Of a stretch of DNA of 64,000 nucleotides, positions 53,291 through 64,000 are shown piece after piece (within the stretch, counting starts at the first letter, position 1; each line of letters opens with the position of its first letter). The DNA is from Diploptera punctata (lineage: Eukaryota; Arthropoda; Insecta; Blattodea; Blaberidae): assembly GCA_030220185.1 (NCBI GenBank), contig JASPKZ010008353.1:409501-473500 (forward strand), written 5' to 3'. The notes under the pieces are model-generated. The model saw nothing but the letters and a program-made list of their open reading frames with translations. It ran no database searches and was not told the DNA's origin. The position numbers and the translations under genes are program-made.

Positions 53291-53935
53291 ATTAATCAAG
53301 TCGCTTCATTTACAGTCTTTTTTAAATTCAAATCCTAGTAGATTGGGATGCTACTAGTTAATGGCAAACCCAGAAAATCGAATAAGTGCGGAAAGACGAA
53401 TCTGGCCTACTTATCGACAGGTACAGCAATGCAATTATTCAAAACGACAGTGGCACCAGTTATAACATATGGGATAGAGATAATTTGGGAAAAACGTAAG
53501 ATCGGAGATCTGATAAGAATAGAAAAAGTCAAAACAATGTTCATGAAACGGATCCTGAGAATAGGAAAAACAGCGCCATCTCGTTTTGCCTATGAACTCA
53601 TGAGAGAGACCTACTTCATAGAGGACATAAGAACACAATTCTATCTACAATCCACAGAACCATACCAGAAATTAATAAGAATCATAAATAGGAAGAAGAA
53701 GGAAGTAGACATGGATTTCTACACCACAACTGCCATGCTGGACGACAGATGGACCAGAGAGTGCAATCCCCAGAGACACGACTCGCAGTACATGGGTTTC
53801 ATAACAAAATATGTCTAAACAAGAAATTCAACGAGCCGACCGAAGAATGCAAGTGTGTGTTATGTGGACAAAGATGTAGGAAATTCCACATCATAACATG
53901 TGCGAAAAGATAAAAAACTATCACAGACTACAGTA
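53291..53935 (+). mobile_element. LINE fragment of a second clade, with a zinc-knuckle C-terminus
   Basis: Open frame 53348-53818 (156 codons): TAMQLFKTTVAPVITYGIEI, MFMKRILRIGKTAPSRFAYE, LMRETYFIEDIRTQFYL, then one frameshift to NKKFNEPTEECKCVLCGQRC and RKFHIITC. The C..C.....H..C knuckle at the end is typical of Jockey/R1/I-like LINE ORF2 C-termini, unlike the GRPR-tail families. It directly abuts the LINE-A 3' end. Confidence 0.8.
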
Positions 53936-54078
53936 AAGACTAAACCACCACTAATGCTCAACCTGAGTGCACATTTCATATTATTACTATTATATTATTT
54001 CAGGGCAAGACGTAGAAAATCTTAACAGCACTCGTTCGTGGAAAAATAAATATGTAATAAAATTGTAATTATTACTAC

Positions 54079-54554
54079 TAAATAATTCTACTTCTCACAA
54101 GGAAACTGTCAACCATTGCGTACGGAACACTACCTCGATATTTCTCCCAGAGAAGCGTTATGATGTACCAAGACCGTGTCCAACAAATTATCTGGCTCTT
54201 AACTGCAAGACACAAAAATCTCAGCAGAATCCATAAATGGCAACCAGCTGTGCGTAGCAGTTGGACTCCCTGCGTAAGTTAGAACGGAATGGATGAGGCG
54301 AGTCCAGCGCGGATGGCAGTAGTGAGGGATATCCAATCCATAATACGAGGAGATGTATTACTTCCCCGTAGTTTAAATGAGATTTGCCGCTGAATTTCAG
54401 TGACTCGTAGTTAAAAACGGTAATTTTTGTTTACTTTATTTATTTATTTTTTGACACGGTCTTTGTACATCATAACGCACCTCTGAGAGAAATCTCAAGG
54501 TAGTTTTCGGCATGCAATGGTACACAGATCCCTCGTAATTAGTAGAATTATTTA
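54079..54554. mobile_element. MITE-P copy 2
   Basis: Same inverted arms as 52096-52533: left ACAAGGAAACTGTCAACCAT and cgtgtccaacaaattatctg; right reversed gaccgtgtcaaaaaataaat and agaggtgcgttatgatg. Here the outer similarity also includes TAAATAATTCTACT on both sides (54079 and 54541-54554), either an extended TIR or an inverted host sequence. Confidence 0.75.
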
Positions 54555-54564
54555 ACTAACTAAC

Positions 54565-55330
54565 TAATTAAATTCAGTGATTCTATCGAAACCGTAGGTT
54601 CATGACCGCGCGAACATAAGCTTACCATACATCCCTAGCTTAAGCAAATGTTTTCCAATCATTTCATGCATAATCTACTTCCCTAATACCATGGATAATG
54701 TTATTCTCCCATCTCATTATTGGGCATTTTCCCCCCTGGTTTTCCTACAAGAAGCTTTGATGCACGTCTTTCATCCCCCATTCGTTCCACATGTCCTACC
54801 CATCGCAATCTACGAGACTTAACTGTTCTTATTATATCTGGTTTCCTATACATATGTAGGCCCTAGCTCACTATTATGTTTCGTCCATTCACCTGTCTCT
54901 TCATCTCTTTTGGTCCAAAAATGTTCCTAAGAATGTTTCGCATCCATATAATATAACTGGGAGAGTAACAGTTTTATATATTTTCAGTTTAACGTTTTTT
55001 GAAAGGAGTTGGGACGACAAGAGTCCCTGTAATGCATAATAGCACGCATTTGCAGAATTGAGCCTATGTTTAATTTCTGTGTGCATCTCATTCCTGTTTG
55101 TAATTATTGTTCCTAGACACTTGAAATCAGCCACTTCTTCAAAATTTCCTTCATTTGTCATTAGTTGTCAATTTCCATTGTATAACGCATTCCCATGTGT
55201 GAACATAAATTTAGTTTTATTGATGTTTACTCCCAGTCCCAATTTCTTAGTGTTATTCAATAGAGTGCGCGCGTTGGTCCTTAATATCTCCTCGTTATCA
55301 ATCAATAATAAATTATTTAGTAGCAATAAT
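54565..55330 (-). mobile_element. LINE-D copy, longest RT piece
   Basis: Minus strand from about 55320: LLNNTKKLGLGVNINKTKFM-like, EEVADFKCLGTIITNRNEMH, TEIKHRLNSANACYYALQGL, LSSQLLSKNVKLKIYKTVTL, PVILYGCET, then frame-broken GHVERMGDERRA- and WENNI-type blocks to cgggttcatgaccgcg near 54600. Confidence 0.85.
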
Positions 55331-55489
55331 TTCAACTTGTTTACATATTTTAATTAATTATATTTAACAGTGCTAAGTATATTTGATATACGAATTTAAT
55401 ATTAAGAATTGTATTTTAATACCAGGTATAAATGCAATATTATTGTCACATGAAATTAACTAGTGGGGACTCACGTTTCTAATGTGATA

Positions 55490-55920
55490 ACCCATAAACA
55501 GCATGTAAGTTTATTTTACCCCAAATGTGAATGTGATAATTAAAATATCATCGCGTGTGAATCCCGCTTTGTCTGTAAATAGAACGTTATTTGCAAAACG
55601 AGGGTTAACTACATCCTGTTCTAGTATCCACTGACTAAGTTGTAAGAACAAATTCCAAATCATTGACGAGGTTGTTGGGGTAAACTGAAATGCGATGTAA
55701 AATTCTCCATTTCCTGTACTACCATGGCTTAGTGGAGGCACTTGTGTAACACGTCCTCTTGTCAGAGTTCCTAGTGAGAGTTATACTGGTTATAACACTG
55801 TTTCATTCTCCACATCAGGCGTAATGCGTGAGGGCAACTACTTGCTCTGGCATGTGCGAAACTTCCATATTCTCTGAGGGACTGATGGACTCTTGTAAAC
55901 AAGGGGAACTTTAAGTGTCA
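55490..55920 (-). pseudogene. Mariner-like transposase fragment, catalytic start region
   Basis: The minus strand reads VHQSLREYGSFAHARASSCP (about 55875), then QLSQWILEQDVVNPRFANNV and LFTDKAGFTRDDI (55590-55550). In related insect transposases this is the 'F...ILFTDEATFTRDG' block holding the first catalytic Asp; DEA has become DKA. No termini found. Confidence 0.65.
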
Positions 55921-55984
55921 TCGATCAGAATGTTTCTTGGTGAAAGCGGGCAGTAAACCGTGCATTCAGTTAGACCTACAGTTC

Positions 55985-56050
55985 AGGAAATGCAGCATGC
56001 CTTGGTGCAGAGCAAAATGACTTTTGCTGGTTCGATTACCAATGGAAGAA
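55985..56050 (+). mobile_element. SINE S1 fragment, decayed
   Basis: gcatgccttggtgcagagca, then gctggttcgattaccaatgg, matches the S1 anticodon-to-B-box part. Confidence 0.5.
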
Positions 56051-57070
56051 ATTGCTGTTTTTATACAACATGTGACGCGACTTAATTCCTTCATAAACTC
56101 CTGTCAAATTTTACTCTTAGGATATTTTTTAAAATTATTTCCCATAATTGTCAATGATTTTTACATTTTTCTAACGATTATGTCAGTATATATTTCTAAG
56201 ATACTTAACTACTACTCGACTGCGTTAACTTTTTAGCCGGTGAGGGGAAGCATAGGTGCTAGTGATGACGATGGGGAAAGTGTCTCCTTCCATCTTTGGT
56301 ACAAGCGAGTGACTGGGCATGTGGTATAATCAGTGGCAAAATATAGTTGTAGGTTTACTTAAAAAAGGAGATGAAGTTAATGTAAGACCGTTAGAGTTTG
56401 TATGCCTACTGGGTTCTGGATAATGTTACTTAGAGAGAAATTAAATCAGCACTGATTTCCACAACTCTCTGTCAGACTTAAATGTTTATATACTGTGAAT
56501 ATAGGGTCTAATTTTGGCAAGTGACATTGTAAAAAAGAACTGACTATATACGACTAACGGAAAATAAATACTGTCACTGGAAACTAAGACAAGGGTCTAC
56601 TACCTCCAACTCCTACTCACCCTTATGACATTATTTTAGTTCGCAGTTTTTCCTCATTGAAAGTTAATATGGTCGAGTAATACATAATAGCATGAAGACC
56701 TGACAGCCATATAGATTTTAACGAATATTCTAAACAAATAAAAAATCGTATTCCAGTGCAGAAAACAGAATATGTACTAATTAATTGCACACATATACTT
56801 CAGAATTTAAAAATCGTACTATTTATTTTTGGGCGTTGTATTCTTTCACTGGTTAGAGTAGTTAAATTTCGTTGGGTAAACTTTTAGGTTTGTTAAATAT
56901 CGTGTATATATTGGCTGCATCCCGTGATTCCATACTGTAAACAGCTTCGAATTTACTGGCGCATGCACATGGCATATAATTGGAATTTAGAAACATTTTT
57001 TCGCGTCAAATGTTGTAAAGTACCACTAAAAAATATCATATGATAACGGCTAATATGGATACGGTTTCCA
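56051..57070. other. No recognised feature
   Basis: AT-rich. No gene or repeat family recognised. Confidence 0.4.
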
Positions 57071-57186
57071 CCTACAACCATGAGGAGTTTGGGTATTACA
57101 GTAAATAGTAGCTCCAGTTTGAAAACCAACTATAACGGCTGAATGACCCGACATGCTGATTACATATCCCCATACTGGTTGGACTA
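57071..57186 (+). mobile_element. SINE S1 body fragment
   Basis: agtagctccagtttgaaaac, aactataacggctgaatgac and cgacatgctgattacatatc match the S1 body. The Helitron-like element begins right after it. Confidence 0.65.
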
Positions 57187-57924
57187 TAATCTAATATATA
57201 AAAATGTTTGTTTGTTCGTACTTTATGCGCGGCCGTTGATTCGATTGTGATGAGACTTTTTGCAAACTGTTCAAGAGATTCCCGGGATGAACATAGGCTG
57301 TAAGAGAGTTGTGATACGCAACTCCTACACCCTTAAAAATCGCCCTTTGTAGTGAAAACGCGAAAAAGTACCTCTTTGGACGCTTAAATGGCTTACGCAG
57401 CCTAAACCATAACAAATACACAAAATTGATGTACACAGAATTGAATATCTCAAAAATCTCTACAAATAAGTCCGCGACAGCATTAGTTTATCTCTTACGG
57501 GTAACTCACAATAACCATTTTTGTCTTTCATTGATGTCAAGAAGATCGAGACAAGTATGTAGATTCCTGTGCAAGTATAGCAGCCCATGGTGGGTATTAT
57601 TTTACGGATAACTCACAATAACGAATTTTGTCTTTTAGCTCATTTATGCCAAGAATCATCGAGATAAGTAGATTTCCGAGAAACATCGGGTAATCAGCAT
57701 AGGGAATCTTAAAATAATTACGATATACATTTATAATTATTTTTCGTTTTACTTATTCAACTAATCATAAGAAATACACTTAGCGACAAAAGGAATGGGC
57801 CGACTCTTGATCTCGAATATTTGAAGTTATAACGCGCGATTCACACGAGTAAACTATTTGCACAGTAGAGCTATAATATTTTTCCATCCTTTCTTTGAAG
57901 AGCATTCTTTCTAATCACGAAAGG

Positions 57925-58000
57925 GCAGTGAAAGCTTAGCTCAGTGTTCAGTGGCTTGATTCGTATGCAAGAGGTTACAGGTTCGATTCCCGATGAGGTT
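57925..58000 (+). other. tRNA-like module of composite copy B
   Basis: A box TAGCTCAGTGTTCAGTGGC and B box GGTTCGATTCCC, reading inward from the 57777 end. Confidence 0.65.
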
Positions 58001-58129
58001 AATTTTTTAATTGTTAAAATGCTTTCTATTTTATTCTGTGTCCATTCTTAAAAAAAACGTACTAACTATTTGGAAACACTACCATTTTTATTATTAATAT
58101 TATTTATTTATAAACAGGTTTACAGTGTA

Positions 58130-58800
58130 ATAAAACATCTTCCTATATTCAAAATGTTTTTATTATGTTTTATCTTCTTCCTCCATTCTTCTCTATCTTC
58201 TCATTCCAATTCTTCCAGACCTAGCTCCCTCATACCTCTTCTTACATCATCCATCCATTTCAATCTAGGTCGACCTCTTTTTCCTTTCCCAGGTGGAATC
58301 CATTCCAAAGCTTGTCTCGGTAATCTTTTCTCTGGCATCCAACGTCGATGACCATACCATTCTAGTTATCTGTATCTCAAGATTAATGGAAGGAGGAGCA
58401 GCTATATTACAAGATATCAACAAAAATCACCGAAATCTAATATTGAATTTTGGACTTTCATTTGTTGTGTGATGATTGTATTTCTCATTTTTTTTTTCTT
58501 CTTTCAATTTAGAATGACTAGTTGAGCGTCTGAAACAATCCATTTCAGTAGACATAAGCTTTAAACTCAAGTTTTTATTCAACTGCCAAGTTTCTGCACC
58601 GTATTTTAGCGTGCTTCGAATTATGGATTTATAAATTTTTAATTTGATATCTATTCTAATGTTCTTATCCCACGAAATTCCGTTTAACATTGTTATTACC
58701 GATCTGCCTTTTTGAATTCTATATTTTATGTCATTTTCTTGGGTACATTTTGAGTTAATTTTGATCCCCAGGTAATTACATTCTTCACATCATCTGATAC
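58130..58800 (-). mobile_element. Captured LINE-G-like 3' fragment, copy B
   Basis: Minus strand: CNYLGIKINSKCTQEND near 58760, IKLKIYKSIIRSTLKYGAET, WQLNKNLSLKLMSTEMDCFR (58555-58640), YGHRRWMPEKRLPRQALEW near 58300-58345, KGKRGRPRLKWMDDVRRGM and LGLEELE.EDREEWR. It is the equivalent of 25400-26040, including the site where copy A has an extra GGCCTA. Confidence 0.8.
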
Positions 58801-58805
58801 ATCCC

Positions 58806-58828
58806 ATTATTATTACTATTATTATTAC

Positions 58829-58897
<69 letters not shown>

Positions 58898-58917
58898 GTA
58901 CTCTTATTATTATTTAT
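58806..58917. repeat. (ATT)n microsatellite of composite copy B
   Basis: Corresponds to the copy A tract at 24886-25012 and 25340-25392. Confidence 0.95.
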
Positions 58918-59287
58918 TATTGTCCATCTATGGGCTATTATTATGCTGGGCTTGACATATATTAATCAAAATATTTTAATTGAAGGGTGAAACTTTATCC
59001 TCACTAATACGTAACCAATAAATAATCTCATGAATATATGAAGCTACATTATATTTTGTTACATAAATTTATAGCATTGTTATTAAAACGTGATGCTGCG
59101 TACACAATTAAATTTATACCCGTAGCTAAATAGTGTTACAGAGTTTACGAAAGCAGAAATATTACTTATGATAGTGTAAAGGGGATGTAGATTAGTGGCA
59201 GGAGTTAAACGTTATAGGATATATCTTGCGAAAAGGCTAATGTTTCAAAAAAAATTGTCGGAGGATTCGAACCCTGGCTTTTACATA

Positions 59288-60936
59288 CAGTATGTCAATT
59301 TGGTATTCATACACAGACATTTATATTAATAAAAATCCAATTTTCAGAAAGTTTTTAAAAGTAAAGAAAAATATGTATTGTGGTTTGAAGGAAACACTAA
59401 GTTATATCTAAATATGTAGTTCAAAACGTAATTATAAAATAAACATAATTTATAAAAATAAATAATCTTTATTACACCCAAATACAAGCCAATTTGTTAT
59501 ACATACACTAAAGAAAACACTGCAGTGTATTTGCTTGTCTAACTTGTTTAAACATTAATGCAACATGAATACTCTAAGTTGTGCATTTGTTTACATCTGC
59601 CTACTGTACACTGGCAGTCTGTCGCCTCCAAAATGGGTAAATATGAAGAACTCAGTTCTGATCTCACGGATACAATTGTAAATCTTGCACTTAAGGGATA
59701 TTCTTTGAGAAAAATAGGGCGACTGGTAGGCAAATGTCATGCAACAGTACAGTATATACTAAATAAATTCAAGTATAAAGGTTCAGTAGAGAATGTTCCG
59801 AGAAAACCTACACAAAAGAAGTTAAGTGAAAAGGAGGAGAGAACCATTGTGAGACAAGTGAAATTCAACCCCAGAATTAGTGCTCCAAAATTGCGGTCTA
59901 CCCTAGAAGTTTCTACTGGTAAAAATGTATGTACTGAGACAGTTCGGAAGGTGTTAAGCAGAAATTGCTATCATGGAAGAATGACTAGAAAAAGGCCGTA
60001 TGTAAGTAAGAAGAACCGTGTTGTAAGACTACAGTTTCCAAAAGAACATGTAAATAAGGGGCAGGCATTTTGGAATAATGTTCTCTGGTAGGATGAGACT
60101 CAAATCAACCTTTGCGGTTCAGATGGCGTTCCTAGAGTCTGGAGAACAAAGCCAAGACGGATTGATTAATGATGTAAACAATTTACAAACACCTACAGTA
60201 AAACATTGGGTGTTGGGGGTCATAAAGTTTGTGGGGGTGTATGTCGGCAAAAGGTATTGGCAATATACAGTTCATTGACAATGTTATGGACAAATTTGTG
60301 TATAACAACATTCTTCGTAAGAATGTTAAACAAAGTGCAGTAAAATTGGATATGCTCCCTACGTACATGTTCCAACAAGATAACGACCCCAAACATACGG
60401 CGGACTTAAATAAGACTTGGTTGATATGGAACGTGCCAAAACAATTGAAAACCCCTTCTCAATCTGCTGACTTAAATCCTATAGAACATTTATGGGCGTT
60501 TTTGAAACCTAGCATCCACAGCAGAAATCCTTCTTCCAAAGAAGAATTGAAGAAGGTGGTTACTGAAGAATGGTGCAAAATCAGATATGTGATAGGCTTG
60601 TTAGATCCATGCAGCCTAGATGTCAAGCTGTTATTAAAGCTAAAGGTTACCCTACAAAGTATTAAGAACAGTTCATTTTTTTTCTTATTTTTTTTATTTT
60701 TCCCCCATTCCGACTGTATGAATAGAAAAGTGACTATAAAATTTACAACTTTTAAAGTTTTTTAATATATTATACGTTAAATGTTTATAGAATTTGTTGA
60801 TTTCTATATATTATGTAAAGAACTATACCTGAAAATGTTTAATTAATGGCAAAATATAATTGCAATATTCTGAGAATTAAAATTGTGCTATTTCAATTAT
60901 AAAATCTAAGTGTATGAATAACAAATTGGTACACTG
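59288..60936 (+). mobile_element. Tc1-type DD34E transposon, full length, inactivated
   Basis: Inverted termini: left CAGTATGTCAATTTGGTATT, right (reversed) CAGTGTACCAATTTGTTATT, both continuing catacac. TA at 59286-59287; the right-hand duplication is TG (60937-60938), probably a decayed TA. The site falls inside the left tRNA-like module; copy A (23226-23297) shows the uninterrupted site. Length 1649 bp, usual for Tc1. Confidence 0.93.
59633..60664 (+). pseudogene. Tc1-type transposase pseudogene (DD34E)
   Basis: Cut-and-paste transposase that would bind the TIRs and join ends at TA. It starts at ATG 59633 (MGKYEELSSDLTDTIVNLAL). A first helix-turn-helix domain (GYSLRKIGRLVGKCHATVQY) is followed by a RKPTQKK linker and a second helical domain (ISAPKLRSTLEVSTGKNVCT). 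A TAG stop at about 60090 falls just before the DE of the first catalytic Asp block (W-stop-DET). A frame shift follows near 60150-60230. The next frame (60229 on) has MWGCMSAKGIGNIQFIDNVM, QQDNDPKHT (second Asp) and NPIEHLW (Glu), with 34 residues between them. The usual SPDLNPIE is SADLNPIE. Another frame shift near 60600 precedes the ending AKGYPTKY at 60640-60664. Length fits the family's ~340 aa, but it cannot encode active protein. Confidence 0.93.
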
Positions 60937-61613
60937 TGCATTTCATCTTGCTGTAAGTAGTTTATCGATCTACGCTACTCGAACGTCTGATACTAGCTGC
61001 CTTGTTTACTTTTACACTATGAACGAGAGATGAACTTTATTTAAAATGTCGCAATTTGAGTAATATTGCATTTGTCAAACACTCGTAAATATCTATAAAC
61101 ATGTCTCCTTCACTGTTCTCAACTATTTAAGATTAAAACCAAATACAGCGTATTTAAAACATTTAACAATGCGTTAACCTCGTGAACCAGAGCTATGGCT
61201 TTTCGAGCTTGAGCAGTGGGCCTTAACAGGAACTCTTTTTTGAAACTGCTCATTATTTTTGTCGCTAAGTGTACATTAAGTTTTGCCTTTCAGCTCATTT
61301 ACGCCAAGAAGATCGGGATGAGTGGATTCCCTGACAACGCCGGATAAATAGCACAGGGTATCTAAAAATAATTACGATATAAATATATTCCTTCTACTTA
61401 TGTAACTAAACATAAAACACATTAATTTTCGTATTTCATCTCATTTGTGCCAAGAAGATCGGGATAAGTAGATTTCGTGCAACGCCGGGTAATCAGCACG
61501 GGGTATCTAAAAAATATAAATTTATAATTATTTTCCTTCTACTTATTCAACTAAACATAAAAGCACAATCATATTAATTAATTTAGGCGTAGCAGCGCAC
61601 GTCGGGTATTAGC

Positions 61614-61616
<3 letters not shown>

Positions 61617-61680
<64 letters not shown>
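61617..61680. repeat. (AAT)n microsatellite
   Basis: Directly follows the Helitron 3' end (CTAA before T). Confidence 0.95.
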
Positions 61681-61682
61681 GG

Positions 61683-61890
61683 TGACGGCTCCAAGGCGCA
61701 AGGGTATAGACGCTCGCCTCTCATCGCTGGGGTACTGAGACCGAGTCTTAGTCACTCATGTGAGTTTCGTGGTGGACGAAACGGAGCTTGGGCAGGTTTT
61801 TCTCGGGATTTTCTCCCATTTTACCCTGCCTCAAATTCAGTCCACCATTTCCCCATACTCAACTCATCCATTTATTTAATCTGCCCCTTG
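61683..61890 (+). mobile_element. SINE S8, tRNA-derived
   Basis: Head ggctccaaggcgcaagggta (A box) with degraded B box (GACCGAGTCTT), then gtggacgaaacggagcttgg and tctcgggattttctcccatt. Matches 1645-1763. Upstream (AAT)n may be unrelated. Confidence 0.7.
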
Positions 61891-63150
61891 TGATGGCGCG
61901 TCAGACGTGGCGGCAAACACCCTTGTCATTCACAGACCTCTATTTTGGAACTGCATCTCGTCTTGTCCATTGACCCGACCCTGTAGTTAGACACGAGTTC
62001 ACGACCCTCTAAAACAATTAGGTGTACTGCTCTGGACCCAGCTCCGTGTGTCTGAAAGGAATTTGCTAACTCAGCTGTTATTATATGAGAAGCATAGAAG
62101 TGTACCTCCTCCCACTCCCCACACTTCCCACCGCAAACACACAGAGCTTGGTCTCGAGCTATAGTAGTTCACCTGAAGTGAAAATTAAAAAAATCGCTCT
62201 TCGGATCACATTTTTCTATGTTCTACAATGATACTCAGCATATCCTATGAAAATTAATTGAGGTATACTATCCAAAATGAGCTAAATGCGACAACTGTAA
62301 GTGGAGGTTTACTAGAAATCCGAGATTAAAAACTGCCTAACCAACTGCGCCGATTTTAATGAAATTTCTAGTGTGTATTTCAGTGGGTCCTTGGATGGTT
62401 TCGATTCACAATTGGACTCGGTAGGTGGTGCTGCGATCGGGTTATAGGATTTTTTTGTCAGATGTGAAGTAATTTGATTTATCCACATATTCCGCGCGAC
62501 AATGTGACGCCATCATGCACGCTTCTTGAGCCAAAGCAGATGGTAGTGAGGAGTTTTCTTGCGAACTTATTAATTAGTGAATTGTATTGTAAAAAAGTAA
62601 CATTTTTATCATCCGGTCATGACACGAGAACTGAACTTTCAGGCAAGACCTCTGCCGTGTCCGCTAGTATTTAATATAAATAATCCAAAAGTTACAATTT
62701 TTTGCATTTCAAATCACTAACACTTCCATACTTTTGAGGTTTCTAAAGTTAACTGGATTCATACTTGAATTAGGTTAAAGGTGTCTTGTGTAAGAATTTC
62801 ATTACGTAATATTTTATTTGAATCTCACTGTAGATGATTGACTAGGTTGTATTTTTATTGAAACATAAAAACAAAATGAGAATGCTGTGCATGTAATTGC
62901 AGTTCAATTTACATATAAATGGTCGACATGTGTTGTAAATCTAATTGTACACAGCTGTGAATGCATTGTTTGTCTTATTCACTAGAGAAATGAAATATTA
63001 GACAAGTTCCATATTCAAGCGCTATCAAAATGAATTCAATTGAGGAGATGAAAAATATTTTCTATATCTTTGTGTGCTTCAGCGACAAAGAAAAAAATCG
63101 TAAAGGAAATATGTTCTTATCATTCTGAAAATTTATTTAAGAGAATAGCA
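61891..63150. other. No recognised gene; possible dispersed repeat at 62290-62460
   Basis: The stretch aaccaactgcgccgatttta, then atgaaatttctagtgtgtat, resembles short conserved pieces found in many arthropod repeats, but there is no second copy here. The rest is AT-rich. Confidence 0.3.
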
Positions 63151-63151
63151 A

Positions 63152-63311
63152 ATATATATATATATATATGCTATGATTGCAGTGAAGGACCTGCCATCGG
63201 GCAGAATTGCTATCGATGGATGGATGGATGGATGGATGGATGTATGTATGTATATATATATCCAGAGATCCGGGTTCGAATCCCGTCCAGGCATTTATTT
63301 TTCTTATCATA

Positions 63312-63370
<59 letters not shown>

Positions 63371-63377
63371 TATATCC
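63152..63377. repeat. Compound of (AT)n, SINE S2 3' fragment, (ATGG)n and an S3 half
   Basis: (AT)n at 63152-63168; S2 3' end gctatgattgcagtgaagga to gctatcgatgg (63169-63218, plus); (ATGG)n/(ATGT)n to 63252; S3 tRNA-like half (B box GGGTTCGAATCCC) at 63262-63320 with gcatttatttttcttatcat tail; (AT)n to 63375. Confidence 0.85.
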
Positions 63378-63707
63378 ATCCATCCATCCATCCATCCATA
63401 GTAATTCTGCCCGAGAGCAAGTCCTTCACTGCAATCATAGCTTTTTCATGCTGTGCTTTGCAGCATTACTAGAGAATCATAGGCGTGGTAACTTCCCGTT
63501 GTTTTGCACACATGTGGAGGAGGATGATGATGATAATGACAAGGATGATGATGGCCGGATGATTTTCGGGGACCGTTGGGCCCTACGCTTCCTGACATTT
63601 GTCTTACAGGTGAGGAAAAATTCCGAAAAAACCTCACCCAGGAGCCTGTCCCGACCGAGAATGGAACTCGGGCCCGCTGCGTGACAAGGTAGCCCGCTAC
63701 CACGGGA
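63378..63707 (-). mobile_element. SINE S2, near full length
   Basis: (ATCC)n tail at 63376-63400, 3' domain, body (gtgaggaaaaattccgaaaa) and tRNA head on the minus strand, ending near gtagcgggctaccttgtcac. B box degraded (GAGTTCCATTCTC). Confidence 0.82.
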
Positions 63708-63750
<43 letters not shown>

Positions 63751-63774
63751 AATCCACACCGGCTATGATTGTCA

Positions 63775-63814
<40 letters not shown>

Positions 63815-63835
63815 TAATAATAATAATAATAATAA
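63708..63835. repeat. (CA)n-(TA)n and (AAT)n microsatellites
   Basis: (CA)n at 63709-63732, (TA)n at 63733-63751, unique spacer, (AAT)n at 63777-63835. Confidence 0.95.
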
Positions 63836-64000
63836 TTCTGTTATATGGTAGCTAAGTGTGGACATTGAAACAGAAGGATATATATATATGGTGAATTTTA
63901 ATTACACCGACAAACTGCAAGGACTGATTCCTAACTGGAAAAGGAGGAAAAACTGACCTAAGTGTCGATATTAACTATTAAGTGTCGATAAATGCATCAT
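63836..64000. other. No recognised feature
   Basis: Short AT-rich end of the window with atatatatat at 63880 and two copies of taagtgtcgata near the last bases. Confidence 0.4.

Larger units (their letters stand above)
57777..61271 (-). mobile_element. Composite TIR element, copy B (with nested Tc1)
   Basis: CACTTAGCGACAAAAGGAAT at 57777 and, reversed, CACTTAGCGACAAAAATAAT ending at 61271, with TA outside both ends (57775-57776, 61272-61273). The host Helitron sequence resumes cleanly on both sides. Inverted relative to copy A and similar to it at both ends, in both tRNA-like modules, in the LINE fragment and in the linking DNA. Lacks LINE-K and the SINE of copy A. Carries Tc1 (59288-60936) instead. 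Confidence 0.88.
57190..61616 (+). mobile_element. Helitron-like element interrupted by composite copy B
   Basis: Starts TCTAATATATAAAAATG after host A and ends ggtattagCTAA before host T (61617). The sister copy is 48959-49730. Without the 3.5-kb insert it is about 930 bp. The interior carries the ttgatgtcaagaagatcgag / gccaagaagatcgggatgag repeats seen in the sister. No helicase coding region. Confidence 0.75.

Noticed and set aside
53348..53818. Host gene encoding a 156-aa protein
   Set aside because: The sequence is the thumb/C-terminal part of a LINE ORF2 and leads by one frameshift into a zinc-knuckle end.
59633..60664. Active Tc1 transposase gene
   Set aside because: An in-frame stop before the first catalytic Asp block and at least two frame shifts rule this out.

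Overview
This is a eukaryotic, AT-rich, repeat-saturated window. It looks like arthropod DNA, most likely an insect with a large transposon-rich genome. A cockroach or termite-like genome is my best guess from the LINE and SINE types, but the sequence does not prove it. I found no convincing host protein-coding gene, rRNA or functional tRNA. Nearly every recognisable coding signal is a decayed fragment of a mobile element: mostly the C-terminal reverse-transcriptase/'YGHV..GRPR..W' end of non-LTR retrotransposons, plus pieces of Tc1/mariner-type transposases.

Layout. 0-16 kb: scattered LINE 3' ends (families called A, C, D, E, F, I here) mixed with tRNA-derived SINEs (S1-S8) and (AAT)n/(AT)n microsatellites. 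16-20.4 kb: a LINE-F copy on the minus strand, split by a LINE-G insertion (17-bp target-site duplication) and a SINE (13-bp duplication); next to it lies LINE-J, whose 3' tail matches the tail of SINE family S2. 22.9-26.4 kb: copy A of a composite element with TA duplications and CACTTAGCGAC termini. 26.5-28.4 kb: a mariner-type MITE and a LINE-D copy split by a 686-bp insertion with a 7-bp duplication. 30-32.4 kb: a 27-bp minisatellite, a hAT-type MITE, and a LINE-F interrupted by MITE-H. 35.1-37.9 kb: a TTAA-flanked element inside LINE-B, with the LINE/element junction amplified into six ~420-bp tandem units. 42.1-43.5 kb: a large foldback MITE. 45.2-46.4 kb: a hAT-type MITE whose centre has expanded to about 18 units of ~64 bp. 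48.9-49.7 kb: a Helitron-like element. 50.7-55.9 kb: transposase remnants, MITE-P copies and LINE fragments. 57.2-61.6 kb: a three-level nest, Helitron-like > composite element copy B > DD34E Tc1 pseudogene. 61.6-64 kb: SINEs and compound microsatellites.

The window therefore records insertion history rather than a pathway. Several insertions are dated relative to each other by exact target-site duplications and by paralogous empty sites inside the window. The most unusual observations are: the composite TIR element with inward-facing tRNA-like modules (two full copies); repeated six-base TAGGCC-type micro-insertions seen by paralogue comparison; a LINE and SINE sharing a 3' tail; and two nonautonomous elements whose interiors became tandem arrays. 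Family names (LINE-A, S1, MITE-H and so on) are labels made for this window. Boundaries without a stated target-site duplication are approximate.
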